Assembly: GCF_023887685.1 (NCBI RefSeq)
Contig: NZ_JAMWMR010000008.1
Coordinates: 62,001-126,000 of the forward strand
Source of the DNA: Streptomyces macrolidinus
Lineage (GTDB): Bacteria; Actinomycetota; Actinomycetes; Streptomycetales; Streptomycetaceae
Length of the DNA: 64,000 nucleotides
Direction of reading: 5' to 3'
Shown here: positions 8,783 to 17,809 of the stretch, piece after piece
How positions within the stretch are numbered: position 1 is the stretch's first letter
Layout: every line of letters starts with the position of its first letter
The notes under the pieces: model-generated
Database searches by the model: none
Seen by the model: the letters and a program-made list of their open reading frames with translations, nothing else
Told to the model about the DNA's origin: nothing
Program-made: the position numbers and the translations under genes

Positions 8783-9475
8783 ATGCGGGAGATGACCGAC
8801 CGAGCAGCCGAGGCCGCGTTCACCGACCCGCTGACGCTCCGCGCCTGGCGGAGCGAGCGGCGGCGGATGCGGACGGAGATCGTTCTGTGCGCGCTGTGTT
8901 TCGTCGCCTATGTCGGACTGGCCGCGGTGCTGGAAGACCTGGGGATGCGCCGGTTCACCTTGGGCGTCGCCACGGTCCCGGTCGTCCTCGCCCTCATGCT
9001 CTGGGTCGTCCGGCTCGGCGTCCGCCGGGAGCAGCTCACCAGGATGCGCCGGGTGCTGCAGACCTACCCGTGGCGGGACCTGCCTCCGATCGGTGAGGCG
9101 CACCCCGCGGGCCAGGGGTACTTCAGGATGCCCGATCCGGACCGGCCGGAGAAGAGGGTCCAGGTCGCCTTCAGTTGCCTCGGGCGCGGTCGGCGCTGGA
9201 AGCGCGCGGTCACCGAGGTCCGGTCGACGGCCTCCGTGTACGCCGGCGACCCGCGTTTCGCCTGTGTGGTCTCAACTCCTGCCAAGCTGCTGACCGTACG
9301 TCCTCAGCACGAGGCCGCCCGCCATCCCCGCGTCCGGCCGGACGCCGTGAGCAAGGCGGCCTGGACGCTGGCCCTGACGGCCGGGATCACGGAGCCGCCG
9401 TCGAACGAGGAGAAGTTCATGAGGCTGCTGTACACGGTCCGGACGAGACGCGGAAGCAGGCCCCCGGGCCGGTGA
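8783..9475 (+). CDS. Two-helix membrane protein of unknown function
   Basis: 230 residues. After a charged N-terminus come two hydrophobic segments (about residues 33-50 and 59-76, VLCALCFVAYVGLAAVL and ATVPVVLALMLWVVRLGV), then a soluble C-terminal domain of ~150 residues with a conserved-looking YPWRDLPPIGE segment and a beta-rich VSTPAKLLTVRPQ segment. Proteins with this layout are common hypothetical proteins in streptomycetes; no enzymatic motif is visible. ATG 8783 and ATG 8792 (MTDRAAE) are both possible starts. A strong hairpin follows the gene. Confidence 0.75.
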   Translation: MREMTDRAAEAAFTDPLTLRAWRSERRRMRTEIVLCALCFVAYVGLAAVLEDLGMRRFTLGVATVPVVLALMLWVVRLGVRREQLTRMRRVLQTYPWRDLPPIGEAHPAGQGYFRMPDPDRPEKRVQVAFSCLGRGRRWKRAVTEVRSTASVYAGDPRFACVVSTPAKLLTVRPQHEAARHPRVRPDAVSKAAWTLALTAGITEPPSNEEKFMRLLYTVRTRRGSRPPGR

Positions 9476-9510
9476 CCGGCCTGGCAACCCTCCGCACGCA
9501 GGCACCCCAA

Positions 9511-9548
9511 CACGCGAGCGGCCCGGCAAGGCGCGGGCCGCTCGCGTG
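9511..9548 (+). terminator. Strong terminator hairpin
   Basis: CACGCGAGCGGCCCG (9511-9525) pairs perfectly with CGGGCCGCTCGCGTG (9534-9548): a 15-bp GC stem with an 8-base loop, 35 bp after the stop of the membrane protein gene. It may also work on transcripts from the terB-like gene coming the other way. Confidence 0.8.
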
Positions 9549-9648
9549 CGGTCGGTGTCACGGGCGAGCGGGGCGGTGAGGCGCGTAACACGCCTGCCGT
9601 CGCCTCGTCAGAGGTGACGCCCCGTCGAATCCCCGGCTGCGGTCGCAG

Positions 9649-10104
9649 TCAGAGGTCGAACTCGTGCGGCGGCAGGTCGAGGGCGAAGCACGCCTCGCGG
9701 ACGACCGCCTGCTCGTCCTTGTCGAAGTCCCCGTCCGCGCCGCCGATGACGATGCCGATCTGGACCACGGCGCGCGCCTCGGCGGGCTTCTTCTTCGCCT
9801 TGCCGATCTCCTGGAGGACGCTGACCTTACCGAAGGCGAAGTCGGTGGTCAGCTTGTTCAGGTTCTCCTCGAAGCGGCGACGCAGGTCGTCCGCCGGGAA
9901 GTTCTGCAACACCTCGTTGGTGGCGATGAGCTGGGCCACGCGCTGACGCTCGGACGCGTCGACCGAGCCGTCCGCCGCCGCCACGAGCGCGCACATGGCC
10001 ATGCTCGCGTCGCGGAACGCACCGCTCTTCAGATCGTTCTTCTTCGCCACGAGTTGGGTCTGCATCGTCGACGCGGATTCCTTGATGCGATCCCAGAGGG
10101 CCAT
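9649..10104 (-). CDS. terB: TerB-family tellurite-resistance-type protein
   Basis: 151 residues matching stand-alone TerB throughout, from ALWDRIKESASTMQTQLVAKK to the C-terminal GGADGDFDKDEQAV. TerB is a small helical cytosolic protein with Asp-rich metal-binding loops, seen here as AADGSVDASE (about 44-53) and GADGDFDKDE (about 122-131). It functions with TerD-type proteins in tellurite or general stress resistance. No terD, terC or terE gene is in the window, so this is an isolated copy. The start ATG lies behind GAGTTCTC, a weak ribosome site. Family assignment is firm; physiological role here is not. Confidence 0.92.
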   Translation of the reverse strand: MALWDRIKESASTMQTQLVAKKNDLKSGAFRDASMAMCALVAAADGSVDASERQRVAQLIATNEVLQNFPADDLRRRFEENLNKLTTDFAFGKVSVLQEIGKAKKKPAEARAVVQIGIVIGGADGDFDKDEQAVVREACFALDLPPHEFDL

Positions 10105-10184
10105 GAGAACTCCCTACGTTGTCGAGGCGGGCCCGCCCTGATGAGCGAGCCGTGACCTCGTAGATTTCTACAGCAACGTACAAG

Positions 10185-10212
10185 GGAACTTCCGGGAGAA
10201 CGAAGAAGTTCC
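10185..10212 (-). terminator. Hairpin downstream of gnd
   Basis: GGAACTTC (10185-10192) pairs with GAAGTTCC (10205-10212), an 8-bp stem with a 12-base loop, 35 bp beyond the gnd stop codon on the reverse strand. It separates gnd from terB. Confidence 0.5.
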
Positions 10213-10246
10213 TGGTACGCGGCTTCCTCCACCTTCCGGCGGCTAC

Positions 10247-11140
10247 CTACGCCTTCTTCTCCTCCTTCGAGGACTCCACCGCGTGGCCGCCGAACTGGTT
10301 GCGCAGGGCGGCGATCATCTTCATCTGCGGGGAGTCGTCCTGGCGCGAGGCGAACCGCGCGAACAGCGACGCCGTGATGGCCGGGAGCGGTACCGCGTGG
10401 GAGACGGCCGCCTCGACGGTCCAGCGGCCCTCGCCGGAGTCCTGCGCGTAACCGCGCAACCTGTCCAGATGCTCGTCCTGGTCGAGGGCGTCGACCGCCA
10501 GGTCCAGCAGCCAGGAGCGGATGACCGTGCCCTCCTGCCAGGAGCGGAAGACCTCGCGGACGTTCTCCACGGAGTCGACCTTCTCCAGCAGCTCCCAGCC
10601 CTCGGCGTAGGCCTGCATCATCGCGTACTCGATGCCGTTGTGGACCATCTTCGAGAAGTGCCCGGACCCGACCTTGCCCGCGTGGACATAGCCGTACGGC
10701 CCCTCCGGCTTGAGCGCTTCGAAGATGGGCTGGAGCCGGTGGACGTGGTCCCTGTCGCCGCCGACCATCAGGGCATAGCCGTTCTCCAGCCCCCACACGC
10801 CACCGGAGACACCGGCGTCGACGAAGCCGATCCCCTGCGCGCCCAGCTCCCGCGCGTGCTTCTCGTCGTCCGTCCAGCGGGAGTTCCCGCCGTCCACGAC
10901 GACGTCACCGGTCTCCAGAAGTCCCGCCAGCTCGTCGATCGTGGACTGTGTCGCGACGCCGGCCGGGACCATCACCCAGACCACGCGCGGTGCTTCGAGC
11001 CCGTCGACCAGTTCGCTCAGGCTGCCGACGTCGGAGACGGCGGGATTGCGGTCGTAGCCGATGACGGTGTGGCCCGCGCGGCGGATCCGCTCGCGCATGT
11101 TGCCGCCCATCTTGCCGAGACCGATGAGTCCGATCTGCAT
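10247..11140 (-). CDS. gnd: 6-phosphogluconate dehydrogenase, decarboxylating (short YqeC type)
   Basis: 297 residues, the short form of the family (the classical enzyme is about 470). GLIGLGKMGGNM at the N-terminus is the Rossmann nucleotide loop; VVDGGNSRWTDD, DAGVSGGVWGLENGY and SGHFSKMVHNGIEYAMMQAYAEG carry the substrate and catalytic residues, the Lys in FSKMVHNG being catalytic. It converts 6-phosphogluconate to ribulose 5-phosphate with reduction of NAD(P). It follows opcA with a 6-bp gap, so the two form an operon of the oxidative pentose-phosphate pathway. Cofactor preference cannot be decided here. Confidence 0.93.
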   Translation of the reverse strand: MQIGLIGLGKMGGNMRERIRRAGHTVIGYDRNPAVSDVGSLSELVDGLEAPRVVWVMVPAGVATQSTIDELAGLLETGDVVVDGGNSRWTDDEKHARELGAQGIGFVDAGVSGGVWGLENGYALMVGGDRDHVHRLQPIFEALKPEGPYGYVHAGKVGSGHFSKMVHNGIEYAMMQAYAEGWELLEKVDSVENVREVFRSWQEGTVIRSWLLDLAVDALDQDEHLDRLRGYAQDSGEGRWTVEAAVSHAVPLPAITASLFARFASRQDDSPQMKMIAALRNQFGGHAVESSKEEKKA

Positions 11141-11146
11141 GTCAGT

Positions 11147-12085
11147 TCACTTCTCTTCCTCAGCGTGCGATACGCGGCCCACGCCGCGCAGGGCGATGGC
11201 GTACATCTCGTCCGCGTCGAGGCGGCGCAGTTCCTCGGCGATCAGTTCGGAGGTGGCGCGCACCTTCAGCGCCATGGTGCGGGAGGGCTGACCCGGAAGA
11301 GTGAGTTTGGCCAGCGGGCCCTCGGGGCGGTCGATGACGATGTCACCCTTGTCGGTGCCCAGCCGTACGGCCGTGACGACCGGCCCGGCAGTGACCACGC
11401 GCTCGACGGGAACCCGCAGCCGGGACTCCAGCCAGCGGGCCAGCAACTCGGCGCTCGGGTTGTCGGCCTCGCTCTCGACGGCCGCCGAGATCACCGGTGT
11501 ACGGGCCTGGTCGAGCGCCGCGGCCAGCATCGAACGCCACGGCGTCAGCCGGGTCCAGGCCAGGTCGGTGTCGCCCGGCGCGTACGACGAGGCCCGGGTC
11601 TCCAGTACGGCCAGCGGGGCGTCCACGGCGTACAGGTCGGTGATCCGGCGCTGGGCGAGGGCCCCCAGCGGATCCTTGGCCGGGGTGTCGGGCGCGTCCA
11701 CCGGCCACCAGACGACGACGGGCGCGTCCGGCAGCAGCAGCGGCAGGACCACCGAGTCGGCGTGGTCGGACACCTCGCCGTACATCCGCAGGACGACCGT
11801 CTCGCCGGTGCCCGCGTCGGCGCCCACTCGGACCTCGGCGTCCAGGCGCGGCCGGGTGCGGTCCCGGAGGGTGCGGGTGTGCCGCTTGATGACGACCAGC
11901 GTCCGCGAGGGGTGCTCGCGCGAGGCCTCCTCGGCCGCCCTGATCGAGTCGTAGGCGTTCTCCTCGTCGGTCACGATGACCATCGTCAGGACCATGCCCA
12001 CGGCGGGGGTGCCGAGGTCGCGGCGCCCCTGCACCAACGCCTTGTTGATCTTGCTTGCCGTGGTGTCGGTCAGGTCGATCTTCAT
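11147..12085 (-). CDS. opcA: OpcA, glucose-6-phosphate dehydrogenase assembly protein
   Basis: 312 residues from the ATG at 12085 (MKIDLTDTTASKINKALVQG), the usual OpcA start. The chain follows the family throughout: GMVLTMVIVTDEENAYDSIRAAEEASREHPSR, VVVWWPVDAPDTPAKDPLGALAQRRITDL and a C-terminal RRLDADEMYAIAL. OpcA is an allosteric partner required for activity of glucose-6-phosphate dehydrogenase. It is normally encoded right after zwf; here the upstream 455 bp contain no zwf, only repeats. It overlaps nothing and is 6 bp from gnd. A longer reading frame upstream is repeat-derived and not family-like. Confidence 0.92.
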   Translation of the reverse strand: MKIDLTDTTASKINKALVQGRRDLGTPAVGMVLTMVIVTDEENAYDSIRAAEEASREHPSRTLVVIKRHTRTLRDRTRPRLDAEVRVGADAGTGETVVLRMYGEVSDHADSVVLPLLLPDAPVVVWWPVDAPDTPAKDPLGALAQRRITDLYAVDAPLAVLETRASSYAPGDTDLAWTRLTPWRSMLAAALDQARTPVISAAVESEADNPSAELLARWLESRLRVPVERVVTAGPVVTAVRLGTDKGDIVIDRPEGPLAKLTLPGQPSRTMALKVRATSELIAEELRRLDADEMYAIALRGVGRVSHAEEEK

Positions 12086-12540
12086 GGCCTGCGCCAGCTC
12101 CGTCCATCTCGTGCGAGCAACGTGTCGGCTTCCTGGGACGTGGGTCGGATGTTCCGGTCGGTTCCGGTCGGTCGGTCCAGGATCTGTTCCGGTCGGCAGG
12201 TCCGCTCGGTAGGTCCAGGATCGCCGGTCGTGCGCCTTCGCGCCGGACTCGGTGAGCGACGCGCCGTAGGCGAAGTCCAACCGTGGACGGCGGCGAGGGA
12301 TTCCCCGGCGGTCACCTCCAAAGTATGACGTTCGCCGGGACGGGCGGGGGCGGATCGCGGACCGCGGGGTGCGGGGAGCGCCAGGGAGGGCGTAGGCGGC
12401 GGGCGGGGTCCCCCTGCGCGCGGGTGACATTGCGTACGTGAATTCCCCTCGCGCGCCGCGCCCATGCTCCCGCACCGCGCGTGTACGTTCCATGCCGGGC
12501 TCGCGAAGCGGGCTCCGTGTTCTCAACCAGGGGGAATCAC
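12086..12540. other. Intergenic region with short repeats where zwf would be expected
   Basis: 455 bp without a convincing gene between divergent opcA and the lipoprotein gene. GTTCCGGTCG occurs in tandem at 12151-12160 and 12161-12170, with a related copy near 12186, and GGTCCAGGATC is repeated at 12174-12184 and 12212-12222. Both divergent promoters must lie here. Confidence 0.55.
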
Positions 12541-13239
12541 ATGCGTGTTCAGCAGTTCCGCCGGACGACGGCCGTCGCGGCGCTCGCCCTCGCGGCGGGT
12601 CTCACGCTCACCGCCTGCAACAGCAACGACAAGAGCGACGGAGGACGCACGGACGACGCGGCGCGGTCCACACCGTCGACTTCGGCATCCTCCGACGGCT
12701 CCGCCACGGAACCGGGCAGCGGCGCGACGGACGGAGAGGCCCGCGCGACGGACGGAGGGGCCCGCGCAACGGTCGGCCACCAGGGCAACTCAGGAGCTAT
12801 GGAGGGGAGTTCGCGCTCCCGCGCCGCCGCGAACGCCCGAGCGGCCTGCAAGACCGCGAACCTCACCTTCGCCAAGGGTTCGTCGGTCGATCGGGGCGAC
12901 TACACCGACATCGCTGTCAAGCTCACCAACTCCGGCTCCGCCACCTGCTTCCTGCACGGCTTCCCGGGAGTGGACCTCGTCGGCAAGGACGGCCGGGTGA
13001 GCGCCCGGCGCGGCGACCACAAGCCGGGGACCGTGACCCTCGCACCGGGGCGGAGCGCGCGCTTCGAGCTGCGGGTGCTGCGGAACAAGACGGGTGGTAG
13101 CGGAGTGACCTTCACCAGCGCGGTGATCACCCCGCCCGACGAGACGCACGCGCACACCCTCCCGCTGAGCGTGAACCTCCCCGTCCAGGAGGACGGCGCC
13201 GGTACCGATTCCGTCGTCGTCGGCCCCGTCACCCCGTAG
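12541..13239 (+). CDS. DUF4232 secreted lipoprotein
   Basis: 232 residues from an ATG preceded by AGGGGGAATCAC. A lipoprotein signal peptide ends in LTLTAC, so Cys26 should be lipidated and the mature protein attached to the outer face of the membrane. A Ser/Gly/Ala-rich low-complexity linker with repeated ATDGEARATDGGARAT spans about residues 30-90. The C-terminal ~140 residues are a DUF4232 beta-sandwich (YTDIAVKLTNSGSATCFLHGFPGVDLVG). Two Cys (ACKTANL and ATCFLHG) are placed to form the usual disulfide. Function of this family is unknown. Confidence 0.9.
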   Translation: MRVQQFRRTTAVAALALAAGLTLTACNSNDKSDGGRTDDAARSTPSTSASSDGSATEPGSGATDGEARATDGGARATVGHQGNSGAMEGSSRSRAAANARAACKTANLTFAKGSSVDRGDYTDIAVKLTNSGSATCFLHGFPGVDLVGKDGRVSARRGDHKPGTVTLAPGRSARFELRVLRNKTGGSGVTFTSAVITPPDETHAHTLPLSVNLPVQEDGAGTDSVVVGPVTP

Positions 13240-13305
13240 CCGCCCGAGCATCCCTGCCTCGACGAGACAGGGCGTCGAGGCGGGCGCGGCGGGAAGGATA
13301 CAAGC

Positions 13306-14643
13306 GTGAAGCTGACGATTCTGGGTGGCGGCGGATTCCGGGTGCCGCTGGTGTACGGAGCGCTCCTCGGGGACCGCGCCGAGGGCCGGGTGACCCATGT
13401 CGTCCTGCACGACCTGGACGCCGGGCGGCTGTCCGCCGTGACCCGCGTCCTGGCCGAACAGGCGGCGGACGTGCCCGACGCGCCCGAGGTGACCGCCACG
13501 ACCGACCTCGACCAGGCGCTGCGCGGCGCCGACTTCGTCTTCTCGGCGATCCGTGTGGGTGGCCTCCAGGGCCGGGCCGACGACGAGCGGGTGGCCCTCG
13601 CCGAGGGCGTACTCGGCCAGGAGACGGTCGGCGCGGGCGGTATCGCGTACGGCCTGCGCACGGTCCCGGTGGCCGTCGACATCGCCCGGCGGGTGGCCCG
13701 GCTCGCACCCGACGCCTGGGTCATCAACTTCACCAATCCGGCGGGCCTGGTCACCGAGGCCATGTCCCGCCACCTCGGCGACCGCGTCATCGGCATCTGC
13801 GACTCCCCGGTCGGACTCGGCCGCCGTATCGCCCGCGTCCTCGGCGTGAACCCGAACGAGGCGTGGATCGACTACGCCGGTCTCAACCACCTCGGCTGGG
13901 TACGCGGCCTCCGCGTGGCCGGACACGACCAACTCCCGCGCCTGCTCGCCGACTCGGAGCTGCTCGGCTCCTTCGAGGAGGGAAAGCTCTTCGGCGTCGA
14001 CTGGCTGCGCTCCCTGGGCGCGATCCCCAACGAGTACCTGCACTACTACTACTTCAACCGGGAAGCCGTACACGCCTACCAGCAGGCCGACAAGACCCGC
14101 GGTGCCTTCCTGCGCGACCAACAGGCCCGCTTCTACGAGGAGATGAGGCGCCCGGACACCGACGCGCCGGCGGCCTGGGAACGTACCCGCGCCGAGCGCG
14201 AGGCCACCTACATGGCCGAGAACCGGGAGACGGCCGGGGCGGGCGAGCGCGAGGCCGACGACCTCTCCGGCGGCTACGAGAAGGTGGCCCTCGCCCTGAT
14301 GCGGGCCATCGCCCGCGACGAGCGCACCACCCTGATCCTCAACGTGCGCAACCGCGGCACGCTGTCCGTGCTGGACTCCGAGGCGGTCGTCGAAGTCCCG
14401 TGCTGGGTGGGCGCGGACGGCGCGCACCCCGTCGTCGTCGACCCGCTGCCCATCCACGCCACCGGACTGGTGTGCGCGGTCAAGGCGGTCGAGCGCGAGG
14501 TGTTGGCCGCGGCGGAGTCCGGCTCGCGTGCAACAGCCGTGAAGGCGTTCGCACTTCACCCGCTCGTCGACTCCGTCACCGTCGCCCGGCGGCTCGTCGA
14601 CGGCTACACCGCCGTCCACCCCGGCCTCGGATACCTCACGTGA
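13306..14643 (+). CDS. Glycoside hydrolase family 4 (6-phospho-beta-glucosidase type)
   Basis: 445 residues. LTILGGGGFRVP at the N-terminus is the NAD-binding loop of GH4, which uses NAD and a metal in an oxidation-elimination-addition mechanism. NFTNPAG (about 143), C165 in GICDSPVG and H195 in GLNHLGW are the family's substrate and metal-binding elements. GH4 members hydrolyse 6-phospho-alpha/beta-glucosides or galactosides in the cytoplasm; the exact substrate is not decidable. It is followed 19 bp later by a GH38 mannosidase gene, so they are probably co-transcribed. No sugar transporter is adjacent. Confidence 0.9.
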   Translation: MKLTILGGGGFRVPLVYGALLGDRAEGRVTHVVLHDLDAGRLSAVTRVLAEQAADVPDAPEVTATTDLDQALRGADFVFSAIRVGGLQGRADDERVALAEGVLGQETVGAGGIAYGLRTVPVAVDIARRVARLAPDAWVINFTNPAGLVTEAMSRHLGDRVIGICDSPVGLGRRIARVLGVNPNEAWIDYAGLNHLGWVRGLRVAGHDQLPRLLADSELLGSFEEGKLFGVDWLRSLGAIPNEYLHYYYFNREAVHAYQQADKTRGAFLRDQQARFYEEMRRPDTDAPAAWERTRAEREATYMAENRETAGAGEREADDLSGGYEKVALALMRAIARDERTTLILNVRNRGTLSVLDSEAVVEVPCWVGADGAHPVVVDPLPIHATGLVCAVKAVEREVLAAAESGSRATAVKAFALHPLVDSVTVARRLVDGYTAVHPGLGYLT

Positions 14644-14662
14644 CCCGCCAGGAGGCTCGCTC

Positions 14663-17600
14663 ATGCATGACGAACGCCGCCGGATCGAGGACCGCGTCGC
14701 GCGCGTCCACCATCAGCGCGTCAAGCCCGCGGTCTACGCGGCCCGCGTCCCCTGCGCGGTCGAGGCCTGGCAAGTACCGGGCGAGCCGGTGCCGTTCACG
14801 GAGGCCGCCGCCGCCTCGTACGAGCCCTTCGCGCGGGACACCCCATGGGGGCCGCCCTGGGGCACGACGTGGTTCCGGGTGCGCGGGCAGGTGCCCGCCG
14901 CGTGGGCCGGGCAGCGCGTCGAGGCCGTCATCGACCTCGGCTTCGTGGGCGAATGGCCGGGCAACCAGGCGGAGGCGCTCGTCCACCTCGTGGACGGAAG
15001 CCCCCTGAAGGCGGTCAACCCGCAGAACCAGTACGTGCCGATCGCCCACCCGGCGGCGGGCGGTGAGGAGATCGAGTACCTCATCGAGGCCGCCTCCAAC
15101 CCGACCATCCTCGCGGACGACTTCGCGCGCCCGACCCCGCTCGGCGATCCGCTCACGGCGGGCGACGCGCCGCTCTACGTCTTCCGGGGCGCCGACCTCG
15201 CGATCCTGGACGAAGAGGTCTGGCACCTCGATCTCGACCTCCAGGTGCTGCGCGAACTGATGGTGGAACTGGGCGAACAGGACCCGCGCCGCCATGAGAT
15301 CCTGCACGCTCTCGACCGGGCGATCGACCTGCTGGACCTGGACGACGTCTCCGGCACGGCGGCGGACGTACGCACCGCACTCCGCCCGGCCCTCGCCAAG
15401 CCCGCGCACGCCAGCGCCCACACGCTCTCCGGCGTCGGCCACGCGCACATCGACTCCGCCTGGCTGTGGCCGATCCGCGAGACCAAGCGCAAGACGTCCC
15501 GGACCTTCTCCAACGTCACCTCGCTCGCCGACGAGTACGAGGAGTTCGTCTTCGCCTGCTCACAGGCCCAGCAGTACGCGTGGGTGCGCGACAACCACCC
15601 GCGCGTCTGGGCCCGTATCCAGGAGTGCGTGAAGAAGGGCCAGTGGGCGCCGGTCGGCGGCATGTGGGTCGAGGCCGACGGCAACCTGCCCGGCGGCGAG
15701 GCGATGGCCCGCCAACTCGTCCACGGCAAACGGTTCTTCCTCGACCACTTCGGGATCGAGACCAAGGGCGTGTGGCTGCCCGACTCCTTCGGCTACACCG
15801 CCGCCTACCCACAACTCGCCAAGCTCGCGGGCAACGAGTGGTTCCTGACCCAGAAGATCTCCTGGAACCAGACCAACACCTTCCCCCACCACACCTTCTG
15901 GTGGGAGGGCATCGACGGCACCCGCATCTTCACGCACTTCCCGCCCGTCGACACCTACAACGCCCGCTTCACCGGGGACGAGATGGCCCACGCCGTCCGC
16001 AACCACCGCGACAAGGGCCGCGCCACCCGCTCCCTGGCACCCTTCGGCCACGGCGACGGCGGCGGCGGCCCCACCCGCGAGATGCTGGAACGCGCCCGGC
16101 GTCTACGGGACTTGGAGGGTTCCGCGAAGGTCGTCGTGGAACACCCCGACGCGTTTTTCAAGGCGGCCCGCGAGGAGTACCCCGACGCCCCGGTATGGGT
16201 CGGCGAGCTGTATCTGGAGCTGCACCGCGCCACCTACACCTCCCAGGCCCGCACCAAGCAGGGCAACCGTCGCTCCGAACACCTGCTCCGCGAGGCCGAG
16301 TTGTGGGCGACGACCGCCGCACTCCACGCGCCCGGCTACACCTACCCGTACGAGAAGCTCGACCGGCTGTGGAAGACGGTCCTGCTGCACCAGTTCCACG
16401 ACATCCTGCCCGGCTCGTCCATCGCCTGGGTGCACCGCGAGGCGGAAGCCGAACACGCGCGCGTGGCGGTGGAGTTGGAGGAACTGACGGCCGAAGCCCT
16501 CGCCGCGCTGGGGGCGGGCGGCACCCGCGTCTTCAACACGAGCCCGTACGACCGCGCCGAGGTGGTCCGCACGGCCGAGGGCGCGCCCGTGTACGTGCAG
16601 GTGCCCGCGAGCGGCAGCGCGCCCCTGACCGCCGCCGCGCCCCCGCACCTGGTGACCGTCACCGGCCGCGTCCTCGACAACGGGCTGGTCCGGGTCGAGG
16701 TGGCCGAGGACGGCACCCTCGCCTCCGTACGCGATCTGCGCGCCGGAGGCCGCGAAGTCCTCGCGGACAAGGGCAACTTGCTGCGACTGCACACCGACTT
16801 CCCGAACTACTGGGACGCCTGGGACATCGACAAGCACTACAAGAACCGCTACACGGACCTGCTCGACGCGGAGTCGGTCACCGTGGTCGAACAGGACCCG
16901 CTGGTCGGCGCGATCCGCGTGGCGCGGAGCTTCGGCAAGGCCTCGAAGATCACCCAGACGATCACCCTCCGGGCCGGCAGCCCCCGTATCGACTTCGAGA
17001 CCGACATCGACTGGCACGAGAGCGAGAAGATCCTCAAGGCCGGCTTCCCGGTGGACCTCCGGGCCGCCCACTCCTCCGCGGAGATCCAGTTCGGCCATGT
17101 CCAACGGCCCACCCACACCAACACCACCTGGGAGGCAGCCCGTTTCGAGACCTCAGGACACCGCTGGGTGCACATCGGCGAACCCGGCTACGGCGTCGCG
17201 ATCGTCAACGACTCGACCTACGGCCACGACGTCTCCCGCACGGTCCGCGAGGACGGCGGGACGACGACCACGGTCCGCCTCAGCCTGGTCCGCGCCCCCC
17301 GCATCCCGGACCCCGGCGCCGACCAGGGCAGGCACCGCCTCACCTACTCCCTGCTGCCCGGAGCGAGCATCGAGGACGCGGTGGCGGAGGGCTACGCCTT
17401 CAACCTGCCGCTGCGGCTCGCGGACGCGGCGGGCGCGCCCGAACCTGTCGTCTCCGTAGCCGGGGAGGGTGTCACCGTCGAGGCGGTGAAGCTCGCCGAC
17501 GACACCTCGGGCGATGTCGTGGTCCGCCTGTACGAGTCCCGCGGGGGCCGCGCCACCGGCACCCTGCGCACCGGCTTCCCGCTCGCGCGCGCCCAGATCA

Positions 17601-17719
17601 CCGATCTGCTGGAGCGACCGCTCGACGAGGCGGTCACCGACGGGAACACGGTGGCCGTCACGCTGCGCCCCTTCCAGATCCTGACACTGCGTCTGCAACG
17701 CGCCACCGCCGACGGATAG
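14663..17719 (+). CDS. Alpha-mannosidase, glycoside hydrolase family 38
   Basis: 1018 residues, full length for bacterial GH38, with no signal peptide, so cytosolic. An N-terminal helical and sandwich part is followed by the catalytic domain: VGHAHIDSAWLWP with zinc ligands H260 and D262-264, the nucleophile D374 in WLPDSFGY, and HQFHDILPGSS near residue 575. The C-terminal beta domains carry DNGLVRVEV and DFETDIDWHE. It hydrolyses alpha-mannosides, releasing mannose. GGAGG 11 bases upstream supports the ATG. It lies just behind the GH4 gene, suggesting joint use of an oligosaccharide. Confidence 0.93.
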   Translation: MHDERRRIEDRVARVHHQRVKPAVYAARVPCAVEAWQVPGEPVPFTEAAAASYEPFARDTPWGPPWGTTWFRVRGQVPAAWAGQRVEAVIDLGFVGEWPGNQAEALVHLVDGSPLKAVNPQNQYVPIAHPAAGGEEIEYLIEAASNPTILADDFARPTPLGDPLTAGDAPLYVFRGADLAILDEEVWHLDLDLQVLRELMVELGEQDPRRHEILHALDRAIDLLDLDDVSGTAADVRTALRPALAKPAHASAHTLSGVGHAHIDSAWLWPIRETKRKTSRTFSNVTSLADEYEEFVFACSQAQQYAWVRDNHPRVWARIQECVKKGQWAPVGGMWVEADGNLPGGEAMARQLVHGKRFFLDHFGIETKGVWLPDSFGYTAAYPQLAKLAGNEWFLTQKISWNQTNTFPHHTFWWEGIDGTRIFTHFPPVDTYNARFTGDEMAHAVRNHRDKGRATRSLAPFGHGDGGGGPTREMLERARRLRDLEGSAKVVVEHPDAFFKAAREEYPDAPVWVGELYLELHRATYTSQARTKQGNRRSEHLLREAELWATTAALHAPGYTYPYEKLDRLWKTVLLHQFHDILPGSSIAWVHREAEAEHARVAVELEELTAEALAALGAGGTRVFNTSPYDRAEVVRTAEGAPVYVQVPASGSAPLTAAAPPHLVTVTGRVLDNGLVRVEVAEDGTLASVRDLRAGGREVLADKGNLLRLHTDFPNYWDAWDIDKHYKNRYTDLLDAESVTVVEQDPLVGAIRVARSFGKASKITQTITLRAGSPRIDFETDIDWHESEKILKAGFPVDLRAAHSSAEIQFGHVQRPTHTNTTWEAARFETSGHRWVHIGEPGYGVAIVNDSTYGHDVSRTVREDGGTTTTVRLSLVRAPRIPDPGADQGRHRLTYSLLPGASIEDAVAEGYAFNLPLRLADAAGAPEPVVSVAGEGVTVEAVKLADDTSGDVVVRLYESRGGRATGTLRTGFPLARAQITDLLERPLDEAVTDGNTVAVTLRPFQILTLRLQRATADG

Positions 17720-17809
17720 TCGAAGGCGGCAACCGGACGCGGGTCGCTCTTGTTCGTCAGTGGCCCTATGTGTTCTTGTAGTGCCATTCGGTTCTCGAAG
17801 GGGGCGACA

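Noticed and set aside
11147..12526. OpcA with a 147-codon N-terminal extension
   Set aside because: The extension reads through short DNA repeats and is Arg/Pro-rich; OpcA proteins start at MKIDLTDTT.
12790..14664. Reverse open frame of over 600 codons opposite the lipoprotein and GH4 genes
   Set aside because: Low-complexity shadow; the forward GH4 gene has intact catalytic motifs over the same bases.
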